Positions 24,966 through 33,331 of a stretch of DNA of 43,474 nucleotides are shown piece after piece. The stretch's first letter is position 1. Every line of letters begins with the position of its first letter. Position numbers and translations under genes: made by a program. The stretch covers positions 1-43,474 of the forward strand of contig NZ_JAYROR010000024.1 of the NCBI RefSeq assembly GCF_041911615.1. The letters run 5' to 3'. The stretch is from Zoogloea sp041911615 (GTDB lineage: Bacteria; Pseudomonadota; Gammaproteobacteria; Burkholderiales; Rhodocyclaceae). The notes beneath the pieces are model-generated. The model ran no database searches, was not told where the DNA came from, and was given only the letters and a program-made list of their open reading frames with translations.

Positions 24966-26147
24966 TCAGTTGAGGTAGTTGAACAGCGACAGGTTGCTGA
25001 CCTTCAGGAAGCTCTGCTGGGCGGCCTGGAGGTAAGTCTGCTGCTGGGTCAGGTCGCTCACCACCTGGGCGTAGTCGGCGTCCTGCAGGCGCGAAAGGGT
25101 CTGGGTGTACTGCAGGTCGAGGTTGCTGTTGATGTTCTGCTGGGTCTCGACCTCGACCATCCGCGAGCCGACACCCGAGCGCACCCGGGAGACGCTCTCC
25201 TGGGTGGCGTCCATGCCGGCGATGGTCTGCAGGCCGGCGAAGCGGGTGGCGTCGGCGTTGCCCGACTTGAGGGCGCCGACGAAGTTGCCGAGTACGTCGA
25301 AGGTGCTGGCGACGGTCGAGACGTTGTAGCTGTCGCCCGCCGTCGGCGTGCCCGACAGCTTGAGGGTGACGCCGCCGAAGCTGAGGGTGGTGGTGGTGCC
25401 GCTGACGGACGCGGCGGCCGGCACCACGGCGCCGGTGGTGGCATCCACCACCGAATAGGCCGGGCCGCTGCCCACATTGACCGCGTAGGCGTGGCCGTTG
25501 TAGCTGCTCGCCAGCGCCACGCCCGACACCAGGCCGGTGCCGCTGTTGGCCGCGCTCGACAGGGCGAAGGCGGACCCCGCCGGCGCGTGGATGGTGTTGA
25601 AGATCTCGTCGCCGGAGCTGGTGATCGGCAGATTGCGCGAGGCGGAAATCTGCAGCGTGCGGGCACCCTGGTCGCCCTGGTACTGGATGCCGGCGGCCAG
25701 GCTGCCGGAAAACGGCTCGGCGTTGCTGCGGTAGCCGCCAAAGACGTAGTCGCCGGTCGAATCCTTGCTGTTGCCGATGCTGAGCAGGGCGTCGAACTGC
25801 TGGGCGAGGTCCTCGCCGATGGCCGACTGCTCCTTCGCGGAGTAGGCGCCGTTGCCCGACTCGACGGCGCGGGTGCGCACGTAGGTGAGGATGTCGGTGG
25901 CGGCATCGAGCTTGCTGTCCACCAGCTTGAGGGCGTCGCTGGCATAGCCTTGGTTGGCGGCGTAGAGCTTGTTCACGCTTTGCGACTGGGACACTTCCAG
26001 CGCCCGCGCGGAAGCGACCGGGTCGTCGGACGGGCGCAGGATGCGCCGGCCGGTGGCGACCTGCTGCTGGGTGTCGAGCAGGCGGGCGTTCTGCTTCTGG
26101 ATCTGCGAGACGCCGTTGTCGTAGATCATGCCGGTGGTGACACGCAT
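24966..26147 (-). CDS. flgL: Flagellar hook-filament junction protein FlgL
   Basis: FlgL (HAP3) is the last of the two junction proteins between hook and filament, exported by the flagellar type III system. The 393-residue protein starts MRVTTGMIYDNGVSQIQKQN and has the flagellin-like D0/D1 helices, including TGRRILRPSDDPVASARALEV. It ends with the conserved C-terminal helix (QTYLQAAQQSFLKVSNLSLFNYLN). It is longer than enteric FlgL (317) because of a beta-rich middle insertion (about residues 180-280) with a GTPTAGDSYNV motif, similar to repeats in the FlgK here. It starts 17 bases after flgK with a good ribosome site (GAAGGAAG). Confidence 0.95.
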   Translation of the reverse strand: MRVTTGMIYDNGVSQIQKQNARLLDTQQQVATGRRILRPSDDPVASARALEVSQSQSVNKLYAANQGYASDALKLVDSKLDAATDILTYVRTRAVESGNGAYSAKEQSAIGEDLAQQFDALLSIGNSKDSTGDYVFGGYRSNAEPFSGSLAAGIQYQGDQGARTLQISASRNLPITSSGDEIFNTIHAPAGSAFALSSAANSGTGLVSGVALASSYNGHAYAVNVGSGPAYSVVDATTGAVVPAAASVSGTTTTLSFGGVTLKLSGTPTAGDSYNVSTVASTFDVLGNFVGALKSGNADATRFAGLQTIAGMDATQESVSRVRSGVGSRMVEVETQQNINSNLDLQYTQTLSRLQDADYAQVVSDLTQQQTYLQAAQQSFLKVSNLSLFNYLN

Positions 26148-26164
26148 GATGAGCTTCCTTCAGG

Positions 26165-28507
26165 TTATTGGCCGAGGGCCAGCACTTGGTCGAACAGCTT
26201 GGAGGCGATGCTCATGACCTTGCTGGCGGCCTGGTATGCCTGTTGATAACGGATCAGGTTGGCCGCTTCTTCATCGAGATTGACGCCGGCGAGGGATTGC
26301 TGCGCGGTGGAGGCCTGCTCCACCAGGCTTTGCTGCGCGTCACGATTGGCCCCGAGTTCGCGCGCCTTGTTGCCGACCGAGCTGACCAGCTGGGAATACA
26401 CCGACTGGTAGGTGGCGGACGGCTGGCCGGCGGCGGAGAGCAGGGTCTTGGTGGTCTGCAGGTTGCCCAGCAGCACGGCGTTGCGGCTGTCGGCGACGCC
26501 GCTCTTGTTGTTGCCCAGACTGAAGGTGTCGCCGTTCGAGGGCGCGCCGGCGATGGAGAACTGCGCCTCGGCCACGAAGTTGCCGGCGGCGTCGTTGTGC
26601 CCGACGCTGATCTGCATGCCACTGGAGTAGGCAATAGTGCTGCCGACGGGCGGCGTGGCCGAGCCGTTGAGCGGGGTGTAGTTGAGCACCATGCCGGCGG
26701 GCAGGCCCACGAAGGACAGGCTCTTGCTGGCGCTGTCGTAGCCGAAAGTGAGGTTGGCCGCCTGCAGCGCGGCGAGGTTGGTGGTGTCCTTGACCACCGG
26801 CGCGGTGATGCTGGCCGAGCCCGCGTTGGAGGCGCCACCGCCGAGCAGGAAGCTGTCGCCGGCGCCGAGGGTGCCGCCAACGGTGAAGCTCACGTCCTGC
26901 ACGTCGGCGCCGGTGGCATCGGTGTGCCACAGGCTGATCGTCATGTTGCTGCTGTACGGGATGCTGCTCGTCGAGGCGGGCGCGACGGTGGTGCCGCTGG
27001 CGGTGGTGTAGCCGATCTTCATGCCGGCGGGCAGACCGCTGACGTCGAGCTTGCCGGAGACGGTGTTGTAGGCGAAGGCCGTCTTGGCGGCGACCAGGCT
27101 GGCGTACTTGTCGGCGTTGGCGACCGTCGGCGCGCTGATGGTGGCGGCGGCGTTGCTGCTGCGGGTGGTGAGCAGGCTGTTCTGACCGGCGGCGGTGGAG
27201 AGCGGCGCGGCGGCGGCGATCATCCGGGTGTCGGTGATCTCGACGTTGAAGTTGCCGGCGACGTAGCGCGTCGGCTGGATCAGGAAGCTGTCGCCGACCT
27301 GGGAGCTGGTGGGCTTGTCGATGCGCAGCCCGACGTCGGCGGCGCTGGGGATCGTGGCGCCGTCGGAAACGCGGGTCAGACGGTAGTTGCCGAGGGTGTC
27401 GGTGAAGGTCAGCGTGTAGTCGTCGCCGGAGAGCTTGGCGATGTCGTCGTAGTGCACGTTGGCCTGGCCGAAGCTGGTGGCGGCGTTGGCGCTGCGGGTG
27501 ACGGCGATCTGCGGCTGGTTGAAGAAGTCGGTGCCGAGTTGGCCGTTGAGATCCTGCCCCAGCGCGTGCTGGGCGTTGAAGGTGGCGCCGATGCCCACGG
27601 CGATCAGACCGAGCTGGTTCTGGGCCGCGTCGAGGGACGAGGTGCGCATCGACAGCAGGCCGCCGAGCTTGCCGCCGCCGAGCAGGCTCTCGGGGATCGG
27701 GATGGCGCTGCCGTTGGACGCGATGATGTTCACGTCGAGCCTGGTCGGATCGGACAGCGAGGGCCGGGCGTCGAGGTTGGTGGCGTTGGTGCCGATCACC
27801 AGCGGCTGGCCGGTGCCGATGAACACCGACATGGAGCCATCGTCGGCGACGTTGGTGGACACGCGGACCAGCTTGTTGAGCTCGCTGATGAGCAGGTCGC
27901 GGGTGTCGAGCAGATCGTTGGCGGGCTGGTTGGAGCCGGCCTGCTGGGCGATGATGATCTTGTTGTTGATCTCGGCGATGTCCTTGGCGTAGCTGCTGAT
28001 GGCGCCGACGGTCTCGTCGATCTGGCTTTCCACACCGGAGCGCACGTCGTCGAGGCGCTCGGACAGGTTGTGGAAGCGCGCCACGAGGCTCTGGGACGTG
28101 GAGATCATCGACTGGCGGGCCGGGATGCTGGCAGGGTTGGCGGCCACTTCCTGCACGCCACCGAAGAAGGATTCGAGCGCCGGGGTGAGGCCCACGGTGG
28201 CATCGGCCAGCATGTTGTCGATCTGGGCGATCTCGGTGTTGTAGGTGTCGTACTCGGAATACTTGGTCTCGGCGGCCAGCACCTGGTTGTTCAGGAAGGC
28301 GCTGTAGGCGCGCTTGACGGTATCGACGCGGGTGCCTTCGCCAAAGAAGCCGGCGCCGCTGAACATCGACGGATTGGTGCTCTGCACCGTGCTCTGGCGG
28401 CTGTAGCCGTCGGTGCCGATGTTGGCGATGTTGTGGCTGGTCGTGGCCAGGCCCGCCTGGGCGGCGTTGAGTCCGGTGAGTCCGATGCTGAAGATGCTGC
28501 TGCCCAT
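26165..28507 (-). CDS. flgK: Flagellar hook-filament junction protein FlgK
   Basis: FlgK (HAP1) sits directly on the hook tip. The N-terminus SIFSIGLTGLNAAQAGLATTSHNIANIGTDGYSRQ and the C-terminus (NLDEEAANLIRYQQAYQAASKVMSIASKLFDQVL) are the classic paired D0 helices. At 780 residues it is much longer than the enteric protein (547). The difference is a surface domain region. Within it, residues about 455-564 and 565-672 are a tandem duplication of roughly 110 residues, with GLPAGM, IPYSSNM or IAYSSGM, HTDATG or HNDAAG, and GAGDSF or SNGDTF in register. A sigma-54 promoter (28547-28562) lies 40 bases upstream; flgL follows. Confidence 0.96.
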   Translation of the reverse strand: MGSSIFSIGLTGLNAAQAGLATTSHNIANIGTDGYSRQSTVQSTNPSMFSGAGFFGEGTRVDTVKRAYSAFLNNQVLAAETKYSEYDTYNTEIAQIDNMLADATVGLTPALESFFGGVQEVAANPASIPARQSMISTSQSLVARFHNLSERLDDVRSGVESQIDETVGAISSYAKDIAEINNKIIIAQQAGSNQPANDLLDTRDLLISELNKLVRVSTNVADDGSMSVFIGTGQPLVIGTNATNLDARPSLSDPTRLDVNIIASNGSAIPIPESLLGGGKLGGLLSMRTSSLDAAQNQLGLIAVGIGATFNAQHALGQDLNGQLGTDFFNQPQIAVTRSANAATSFGQANVHYDDIAKLSGDDYTLTFTDTLGNYRLTRVSDGATIPSAADVGLRIDKPTSSQVGDSFLIQPTRYVAGNFNVEITDTRMIAAAAPLSTAAGQNSLLTTRSSNAAATISAPTVANADKYASLVAAKTAFAYNTVSGKLDVSGLPAGMKIGYTTASGTTVAPASTSSIPYSSNMTISLWHTDATGADVQDVSFTVGGTLGAGDSFLLGGGASNAGSASITAPVVKDTTNLAALQAANLTFGYDSASKSLSFVGLPAGMVLNYTPLNGSATPPVGSTIAYSSGMQISVGHNDAAGNFVAEAQFSIAGAPSNGDTFSLGNNKSGVADSRNAVLLGNLQTTKTLLSAAGQPSATYQSVYSQLVSSVGNKARELGANRDAQQSLVEQASTAQQSLAGVNLDEEAANLIRYQQAYQAASKVMSIASKLFDQVLALGQ

Positions 28508-28546
28508 GATCCGCGTCCTTGATTCGGAGGTGTCTGCGAAACACTA

Positions 28547-28562
28547 AGCAAGAGCTTTGCCA
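28547..28562 (-). promoter_or_regulatory. Sigma-54 promoter for flgKL
   Basis: On the minus strand, TGGCAAA-GCTC-TTGCT has the GG/GC pair at the right offset and a perfect TTGCT -12 element. It is 40 bases before the flgK start, so flgKL can be expressed apart from flgG-J. Confidence 0.78.
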
Positions 28563-28576
28563 GTTTTGCGTTGCCG

Positions 28577-28598
28577 GTCTGGCGCCGGCGCGCCGGAC
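28577..28598 (-). terminator. Hairpin between flgJ and flgK
   Basis: The arms GTCTGGCGC and GCGCCGGAC pair with one mismatch around a 4-base loop, directly after the flgJ stop. There is no T-run. It may limit read-through into flgK or protect the upstream mRNA. Confidence 0.4.
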
Positions 28599-29576
28599 TC
28601 AGGCGGACTGAGTGGCGCTGGCGGCGAGGGCGACCCGCAGGGTGGTGCCGTTGATGATGCGAGCGAGCTTGTCGGCGTACTGCGGGTCGGTGGCGTAGCC
28701 GGCGGACTGCAGGCCACGGGCGAAGGCGGTGGCATCGCTCTGGCCGACGACGCCGGCGTAGCGCGGGTTGTTGCGGATCAGGTTGGCGTAGTCGCGGAAC
28801 GAGTCGGCATACGAGCCGTAGGCGCGAAAGCGCGCGTTCTCGCGGGTGGCCGCGCCATTCACGTATTCGGTGGTGGCGGTGCTCACGGTGTCGCCGCTCC
28901 AGCGCTTGCCGGCCTTGATGTTGAAGAGGTTATGGCTGGGGCTGCCGTCGGCGTTCTTCAGCTCGTACTTGCCCCAGCCGGTTTCCAGCGCGGCCTGGGC
29001 GACCAGGAAGCGGGCCGGGATGCCGGTGGCGCGGCTGGCCTCGACGGCCTGGGGCCAGACTTTCTCGACGAAGGCCCGCGGGCCGGCGCCGGTCGGCATG
29101 TTGGGCAAGGCCGGCACGGCGGCGGAAGCGCCCGCCGTTGCCGGCGCGGCATTTTTTGCCGCATTGTTTGCCGTTGCCGCACCGCTTGCCGCCGCCGCGG
29201 TGGCCGCGTCGAAGCCGCGGCGGATCGAGGCATCGAGCGGCACCGGCCCATCGGGCAGCGTCACGGCGGTCTTGCCGGGGTTGAGCTGCCGCTCGATGAC
29301 CTTGGCGAGGCCGATGCCGCCGGCGCGGGTGGACAGCTGCATCGCCATCTGCTGGTCGAGCAGCGACTGGTACATGCGCGTCTCGTCGCTGTCGAACATG
29401 CCGCCCTTGGGCGTGGCGTCGCGCATCGACTTGAGCATCTGCTGCACGAACAACGCCTCGAACTGGCGGGCGGCCTCCTTGTTGGCCTCGGGCGAGCTTT
29501 CCTTCGAGAGGCGCCGCAGGCCGCCCAGGGTGTTGGGGTCGAGGGCGTTGATCTGGCTGAAATCGGTCGTGGCCAT
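28599..29576 (-). CDS. flgJ: Flagellar rod-capping protein and muramidase FlgJ
   Basis: A 325-residue two-domain FlgJ. Residues about 20-100 are the rod-binding domain (KEAARQFEALFVQQMLKSMRDA, then DSDETRMYQSLLDQQMA). An Ala-rich linker (about 125-165) follows. The C-terminal part (about 170-320) is a glucosaminidase/muramidase domain with FVEKVWPQAVEASRATGIP, AQAALETGWG with the catalytic Glu, and FNIKAGKRW. It caps the growing rod and cuts peptidoglycan so the rod can cross the periplasm. The ATG overlaps the flgI stop (TGATG), so the two are coupled. Dual-domain FlgJ is usual in beta- and gammaproteobacteria. Confidence 0.96.
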   Translation of the reverse strand: MATTDFSQINALDPNTLGGLRRLSKESSPEANKEAARQFEALFVQQMLKSMRDATPKGGMFDSDETRMYQSLLDQQMAMQLSTRAGGIGLAKVIERQLNPGKTAVTLPDGPVPLDASIRRGFDAATAAAASGAATANNAAKNAAPATAGASAAVPALPNMPTGAGPRAFVEKVWPQAVEASRATGIPARFLVAQAALETGWGKYELKNADGSPSHNLFNIKAGKRWSGDTVSTATTEYVNGAATRENARFRAYGSYADSFRDYANLIRNNPRYAGVVGQSDATAFARGLQSAGYATDPQYADKLARIINGTTLRVALAASATQSA

Positions 29577-30721
29577 CAGATCACCTCGAGTTCGGCGCGC
29601 AGCGCACCGCTGGCTTTCATCGCCTGCAGGATGGCGATCAGTTCGAGCGGGTTGGCGCCCACCGCGTTGAGGCTCTTGACCACGTCGGCGAGATTGGTGC
29701 CGGCCTTGATGTTGAAGATGTTGCCGCCTTCCTGCTTGATGTCCACGCCGCCCTTGTTGGTGACGGCGGTCTGCCCGCCGGAAAACGCGCCGGGCTGGCT
29801 GACCTGCTGCTCGTTGGTGACGGTGACGGTGAGGCTGCCGTGGGAGACGGCGCAGTTCTGCAGGGTGACCCGCTGGTTCATGACCACCGAGCCGGTGCGC
29901 GAGTTGATGATGACCTTGGCGGCCTGGACCGCCGGCGTCACGTCGAGGTTTTCGAGCTTGCCGAGGAAGGCCACGCGCTGGTTGAGGTCGTCCGGCGCGC
30001 GCACCTGGATCTGGCGGCCGTCGAGGGCCTGGGCGCTGCCGGGGGCGACGGCGTTGATGGCATCGACGACCTTCTGGGCGGTGCCGAAGTCGGTGCTGTT
30101 GAGTTCGACAAAGACCGAGTCGCCCTGCCCCACCGCGCTGGCGACGGCGCGCTCGACGGTGGCGCCGTTGGGGATGCGGCCGGCCGAGAGGTGATTGACG
30201 GTGACCTTGCCACCCGACGGCGCGGCGCCGCCGGCGCCGCTGACGGCGAGGTTGCCCTGGGCCATCGCGTAGATCTGGCCGTCGGCGCCCTTCAGCGGCG
30301 TCATGACCAGGGTGCCGCCCTTGAGGGAGCGGGCGTTGCCCATCGACGAGACGGTGACGTCGATCTGCTGGCCGGGCCGCGCGAAGGGCGGCAGGCTGGC
30401 GGTGACCATCACCGCGGCGACGTTCTTGAGCTGCAGCGACTGCCCCGGCGGCAGCGTCACGCCGAGGTTGCCGAGCATGTTGATGATGCTCTGGACGGTG
30501 AACGGCGTCTGGGTGGTCTGGTCGCCGGAGCCGTCGAGGCCGACCACCAGGCCGTAGCCGACCAGCTGGTTCTGGCGCACGCCGCCGATCGAGGCCAGAT
30601 CCTTCAGGCGCTCGGCGTCGGCGGACGGGCTGCCGAGCAGGCACACCGCGGCGAGCGCCACGAGCACGCAGCGCGACAGCGGACGGGTGACGCAAAGGCG
30701 ACGGGAAGCGCGGGGCGACAT
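29576..30721 (-). CDS. flgI: Flagellar P-ring protein FlgI
   Basis: A 381-residue periplasmic protein that forms the P ring in the peptidoglycan layer as a bushing for the rod. A Sec signal ends near LLGSPSADA, and mature FlgI starts ERLKDLASIGGVRQNQLVGYGLVVGLDGSGD, with the family motifs TPFTVQSIINMLGNLGV and VNKGGVDIKQ-like segments (TNKGGVDIKQEGG). The C-terminus NPLELIAILQAMKASGALRAELEVI is conserved and overlaps the flgJ start by one base. The N-terminal leader is about 15 residues longer than usual, so a start inside it cannot be excluded. It follows flgH by 10 bases. Confidence 0.96.
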   Translation of the reverse strand: MSPRASRRLCVTRPLSRCVLVALAAVCLLGSPSADAERLKDLASIGGVRQNQLVGYGLVVGLDGSGDQTTQTPFTVQSIINMLGNLGVTLPPGQSLQLKNVAAVMVTASLPPFARPGQQIDVTVSSMGNARSLKGGTLVMTPLKGADGQIYAMAQGNLAVSGAGGAAPSGGKVTVNHLSAGRIPNGATVERAVASAVGQGDSVFVELNSTDFGTAQKVVDAINAVAPGSAQALDGRQIQVRAPDDLNQRVAFLGKLENLDVTPAVQAAKVIINSRTGSVVMNQRVTLQNCAVSHGSLTVTVTNEQQVSQPGAFSGGQTAVTNKGGVDIKQEGGNIFNIKAGTNLADVVKSLNAVGANPLELIAILQAMKASGALRAELEVI

Positions 30722-30731
30722 GGCGAGGGCC

Positions 30732-31409
30732 TCAGAACGGCATCACGTTGAGGAAGAAGCGCTGCATCCAGCCCATGGTCTGGGCTTCGTCCAGGTAGCC
30801 GTTGGCGCGGTATTCGACGCGGGCGTCGGCGACCTGGGTGGATTGCACGGTGTTGGCGCCGGTCACGTACACCGGATTGACGACGCCGGAGAAGCGGATG
30901 AACTCGTTGCCCTGATTGACGGCGATCTGCTTCTCGCCGGAGACGAGCAGGTTGCCGTTGGGCATCACCTCGATGACGGTGGTGGTGATGGTGCCGGTGA
31001 AGGTGTTGTTGGCCGCCGCGTCGCCCTTGCCGCCGAACTTGCTGGCGTCGGACGCGGTGGCGTCGAGGCCGGCGAGGCCATTCAGCGGCAGCTTGGACAG
31101 CGCCGAGATCGATGCCGCGAGGCTCGAGTTGCGTTCGGCCGTGGTCGAGGATTTCTTGCTGGCGGCGGTGGATTCGACCAGGTTGACGGTGATCACGTCG
31201 CCGATGAAGCGGGCGCGACGGTCCTCGAAGAGCGGGCGCGAGAAGTTCTGCTGGAAGATCGCCCCGGGCTGCGAAGCGAGCGCGGTGCGCGGCTCGGGAC
31301 GCACGCTCATCGGCTGATGCACGGCGGTGGGCGGCGTGCCCTGCAGGGCGGCGCAGCCGCTGAGCGCCACGGCGGCGAGGATCGGAAGGCGATGCCGGAT
31401 GGGTGTCAT
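30732..31409 (-). CDS. flgH: Flagellar L-ring lipoprotein FlgH
   Basis: A 225-residue outer-membrane lipoprotein that forms the L ring. The signal peptide ends at the lipobox LSGC (Cys at residue 19). Family features are FEDRRARFIGDVITVNLVESTAASKK, the middle FTGTITTTVIEVMPNGNLLVSGEKQIAVNQG, and the C-terminal RVEYRANGYLDEAQTMGWMQRFFLNV. A ribosome site (GGAG) precedes the start. It lies 22 bases after flgG and 10 before flgI, in the usual order. Confidence 0.97.
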   Translation of the reverse strand: MTPIRHRLPILAAVALSGCAALQGTPPTAVHQPMSVRPEPRTALASQPGAIFQQNFSRPLFEDRRARFIGDVITVNLVESTAASKKSSTTAERNSSLAASISALSKLPLNGLAGLDATASDASKFGGKGDAAANNTFTGTITTTVIEVMPNGNLLVSGEKQIAVNQGNEFIRFSGVVNPVYVTGANTVQSTQVADARVEYRANGYLDEAQTMGWMQRFFLNVMPF

Positions 31410-31431
31410 GGTGAGGCTCCGTCGGCCGCGC

Positions 31432-32214
31432 TTACAGCGCGGTGAGCTTGGCCAGCATGGCGTCGGAGGTGGATACGGCCTTCGAGTTGATCTCGTAGGC
31501 GCGCTGGGTCTGGATCATCAGCACCAGCTCTTCGGCCACGTTGACGTTGGAGGTTTCGACGTAGGTCTGGTTGAGCACCCCGACGCCGTTGGTGCCCGGG
31601 GTGTTCGGGTTGGCGGTGCCGCTGGAGGCGGTCTCGAGGTAGAGGTTCTCGCCCATGCTCTGCAGGCCGCCGGGATTCACGAAGCTGGCGAGCTGGATGT
31701 TGCCGATCTGCGATGGCGCCGTCTGGTTGGGCAGGGTCACCGAGACCACGCCGTCCTTGCCGATGGTGACCGACAAGGCGTTGGACGGGATGGTGATGGC
31801 CGGCTGCAGCGGGTAACCGTTGGAGGTGACGAGCTGACCGTTGGCGTCCTTCTGGAAGGCGCCGTCGCGGGTGTAGGCGGTGGAGCCGTCGGGCATCAGG
31901 ATCTGGAAGAAGCCCTCGCCCTGCACCGCTACGTCGAGGGCGTTGCCGGTCTGGGTGAGGTTGCCCTGGGTGTGGATGCGCTCGGTGGCGATGGGGCGCA
32001 CGCCGGTGCCGATCTGCAGCCCGGAGGGAATGGTCGTCTGCTGGGTGGATTGGGCGCCCGGCTGGCGCAGGTTCTGGTAGAGCAGATCCTCGAACACCGC
32101 CCGCGCGCGCTTGAAGCCGTTGGTGGAGACGTTGGCGAGGTTGTTGGAAATGACGTCGAGCTGGGTCTGCTGGGCGTCGAGGCCGGTTTTGGCAATCCAG
32201 AGGGAGCGGATCAT
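31432..32214 (-). CDS. flgG: Flagellar distal rod protein FlgG
   Basis: A 260-residue rod protein, normal length, exported without a signal peptide. The N-terminal MIRSLWIAKTGLDAQQTQLDVISNNLANVSTNGFKR contains the rod/hook signature, followed by the FlgG-specific insertion region FEDLLYQNLRQPGAQS. The C-terminus SNVNVAEELVLMIQTQRAYEINSKAVSTSDAML is also typical. The start at 32214 has a strong ribosome site (AGGAG). A sigma-54 promoter lies 81 bases upstream, and the terminator of flgF is beyond it, so flgG heads its own transcription unit flgGHIJ. Confidence 0.97.
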   Translation of the reverse strand: MIRSLWIAKTGLDAQQTQLDVISNNLANVSTNGFKRARAVFEDLLYQNLRQPGAQSTQQTTIPSGLQIGTGVRPIATERIHTQGNLTQTGNALDVAVQGEGFFQILMPDGSTAYTRDGAFQKDANGQLVTSNGYPLQPAITIPSNALSVTIGKDGVVSVTLPNQTAPSQIGNIQLASFVNPGGLQSMGENLYLETASSGTANPNTPGTNGVGVLNQTYVETSNVNVAEELVLMIQTQRAYEINSKAVSTSDAMLAKLTAL

Positions 32215-32294
32215 CGCGGGCTCCTGAGCAGGGGTGTCGCCCACCGGGACGACGAGGTTGGCCGCTTCACGGGCGGCAGGGTCATCCTATCCTC

Positions 32295-32310
32295 AGCAAG
32301 TCCCGTTCCA
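32295..32310 (-). promoter_or_regulatory. Sigma-54 promoter for flgGHIJ
   Basis: On the minus strand, TGGAACG-GGAC-TTGCT matches TGGCACG-N4-TTGCW with one mismatch and correct spacing. The expected start is near 32284, giving a 5' leader of about 70 bases before flgG. Confidence 0.8.
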
Positions 32311-32335
32311 GGCCCGGAGAAGCCAGGCAAAACGC

Positions 32336-32424
32336 GGCCAATTCGGCGCCATCGGCGCGATGGCCAGCGGTTTGCCGGCGGCAGGCGGCAGCGGGGCGGA
32401 GAATTTTGCCGGTGGGGCGGCAAG
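32336..32424 (-). promoter_or_regulatory. Candidate flagellar enhancer upstream of flgG
   Basis: This stretch contains CCAATTCGGCGCC (32338-32350), and TTGCCG half-sites at 32372-32377 and 32406-32411 with an inverted CGGCAA at 32418-32423. The same two motifs occur in the flgB-flgA gap. TTGCCG/CGGCAA palindromes resemble, from memory, the ftr enhancers bound by FlbD-type flagellar activators. Confidence 0.5.
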
Positions 32425-32443
32425 TGCCGGCGCGGGGCCGACG

Positions 32444-32472
32444 AAAAAACGCCCGCCGGGCCACGACGGGCG
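32444..32472 (-). terminator. Terminator between flgF and flgG
   Basis: On the minus strand, a stem CGCCCG/CGGGCG with an 11-base GC-rich loop is followed by GTTTTTTCG. It lies 41 bases after the flgF stop, so flgF and flgG are not simply one operon. Confidence 0.7.
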
Positions 32473-32513
32473 GGGTGCGGCAGACGGCGACGGCAACGCG
32501 CACGGGGCGGCGC

Positions 32514-33254
32514 TCAGCTCTTGGCGACGAGCTGGCCGGCGGAGCGGTCCATCTCCTGGGCGGTGGAGAGCATCTTGGTCTGCATCTCGTACTGGCGCGC
32601 CAGGGAGATCATCGAGACCATCTGCTCCACGACATTGACGTTGCTGCCCTCGAGGTAGCCGGAGGCGACCTTCACCGCCGGGTCGGCCTGGGCGGGGGCG
32701 CCGCTGACGGTGCGGAAGAAGCCGTCGGGGCCACGGCGCAGATCCGCTTCGGGCGGATTCACGAGCTTGAGCTGATCGACCGCGCTGGTGCTGTTGCGGG
32801 CGCCGGTACGCGGCACGGTGGAGATGCTGCCGTCCGTGCCGACCACCACCTCGACGTCCGGCGGCAGGGTGATCGGACCGCCGCTGCCGAGCACCGGCAG
32901 GCCGCCACGGGTCTGCAGGATGCCGTTGGCGCTGATCTCGAAGTTGCCGTTGCGGGTGTAGCCCTCGGTGCCGTCGGGCATCTGCACGGCGAACCAGCCC
33001 TTGCCCTGCACGGCCATGTCGAGGGCGCGGTTGGTGTGCTGCAGCGGCCCGGTGGAGAAGTCGTCGGCGACGCTGGCATCGGCGACGAAGGCGCGGGTGC
33101 GCATCGGCGCGTTCTGGACCTGCACTGCGCGCAGCTTGTGCATTTCGGTCTTGAAGCCGGTGCTGGTGGCGTTGGCGAGGTTGTGGGCGACGGCCGCCTC
33201 CTGCCCCATCGTGGCGGAGGCGCCGGTCATGGCGGTGTAGATCAGGCGGTCCAT
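32514..33254 (-). CDS. flgF: Flagellar proximal rod protein FlgF
   Basis: A 246-residue rod protein, normal length. The N-terminal MDRLIYTAMTGASATMGQEAAVAHNLANATSTGFKTEM is the FlgF form of the rod signature. The core ALDMAVQGKGWFAVQMPDGTEGYTRNGNFEIS is shared with FlgG, and the C-terminus SNVNVVEQMVSMISLARQYEMQTKML is the paired helix. The ribosome site is weak. It is flanked by a strong inverted repeat and a possible sigma-54 promoter upstream and by a terminator downstream, so it may be a single-gene unit. Confidence 0.96.
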   Translation of the reverse strand: MDRLIYTAMTGASATMGQEAAVAHNLANATSTGFKTEMHKLRAVQVQNAPMRTRAFVADASVADDFSTGPLQHTNRALDMAVQGKGWFAVQMPDGTEGYTRNGNFEISANGILQTRGGLPVLGSGGPITLPPDVEVVVGTDGSISTVPRTGARNSTSAVDQLKLVNPPEADLRRGPDGFFRTVSGAPAQADPAVKVASGYLEGSNVNVVEQMVSMISLARQYEMQTKMLSTAQEMDRSAGQLVAKS

Positions 33255-33310
33255 GGCGGAAGTCCGGTTGCGGTTTGGCGCGAGGCCGGCGGGCGGCGAT
33301 GCTTTCGATT

Positions 33311-33326
33311 AGCAAGAAGCAGGCCC
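33311..33326 (-). promoter_or_regulatory. Possible sigma-54 promoter for flgF
   Basis: On the minus strand, GGGCCTG-CTTC-TTGCT has GG and GC at the right offset and a perfect TTGCT, but three mismatches in the -24 part. The position, 57 bases before flgF and just after the hairpin that follows flgE, makes it credible. Confidence 0.5.
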
Positions 33327-33331
33327 GCTCG

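Noticed and set aside
26168..28522. A long open frame of nearly 800 codons on the plus strand opposite flgK, and similar long frames opposite flgE, purB, thiC-side genes and the GGDEF-EAL gene
   Set aside because: These are artefacts of high GC and strong third-position bias. Their products are low-complexity Gly/Ala/Val/Arg/His-rich and have no ribosome sites, while the minus- or plus-strand partners are recognised proteins.
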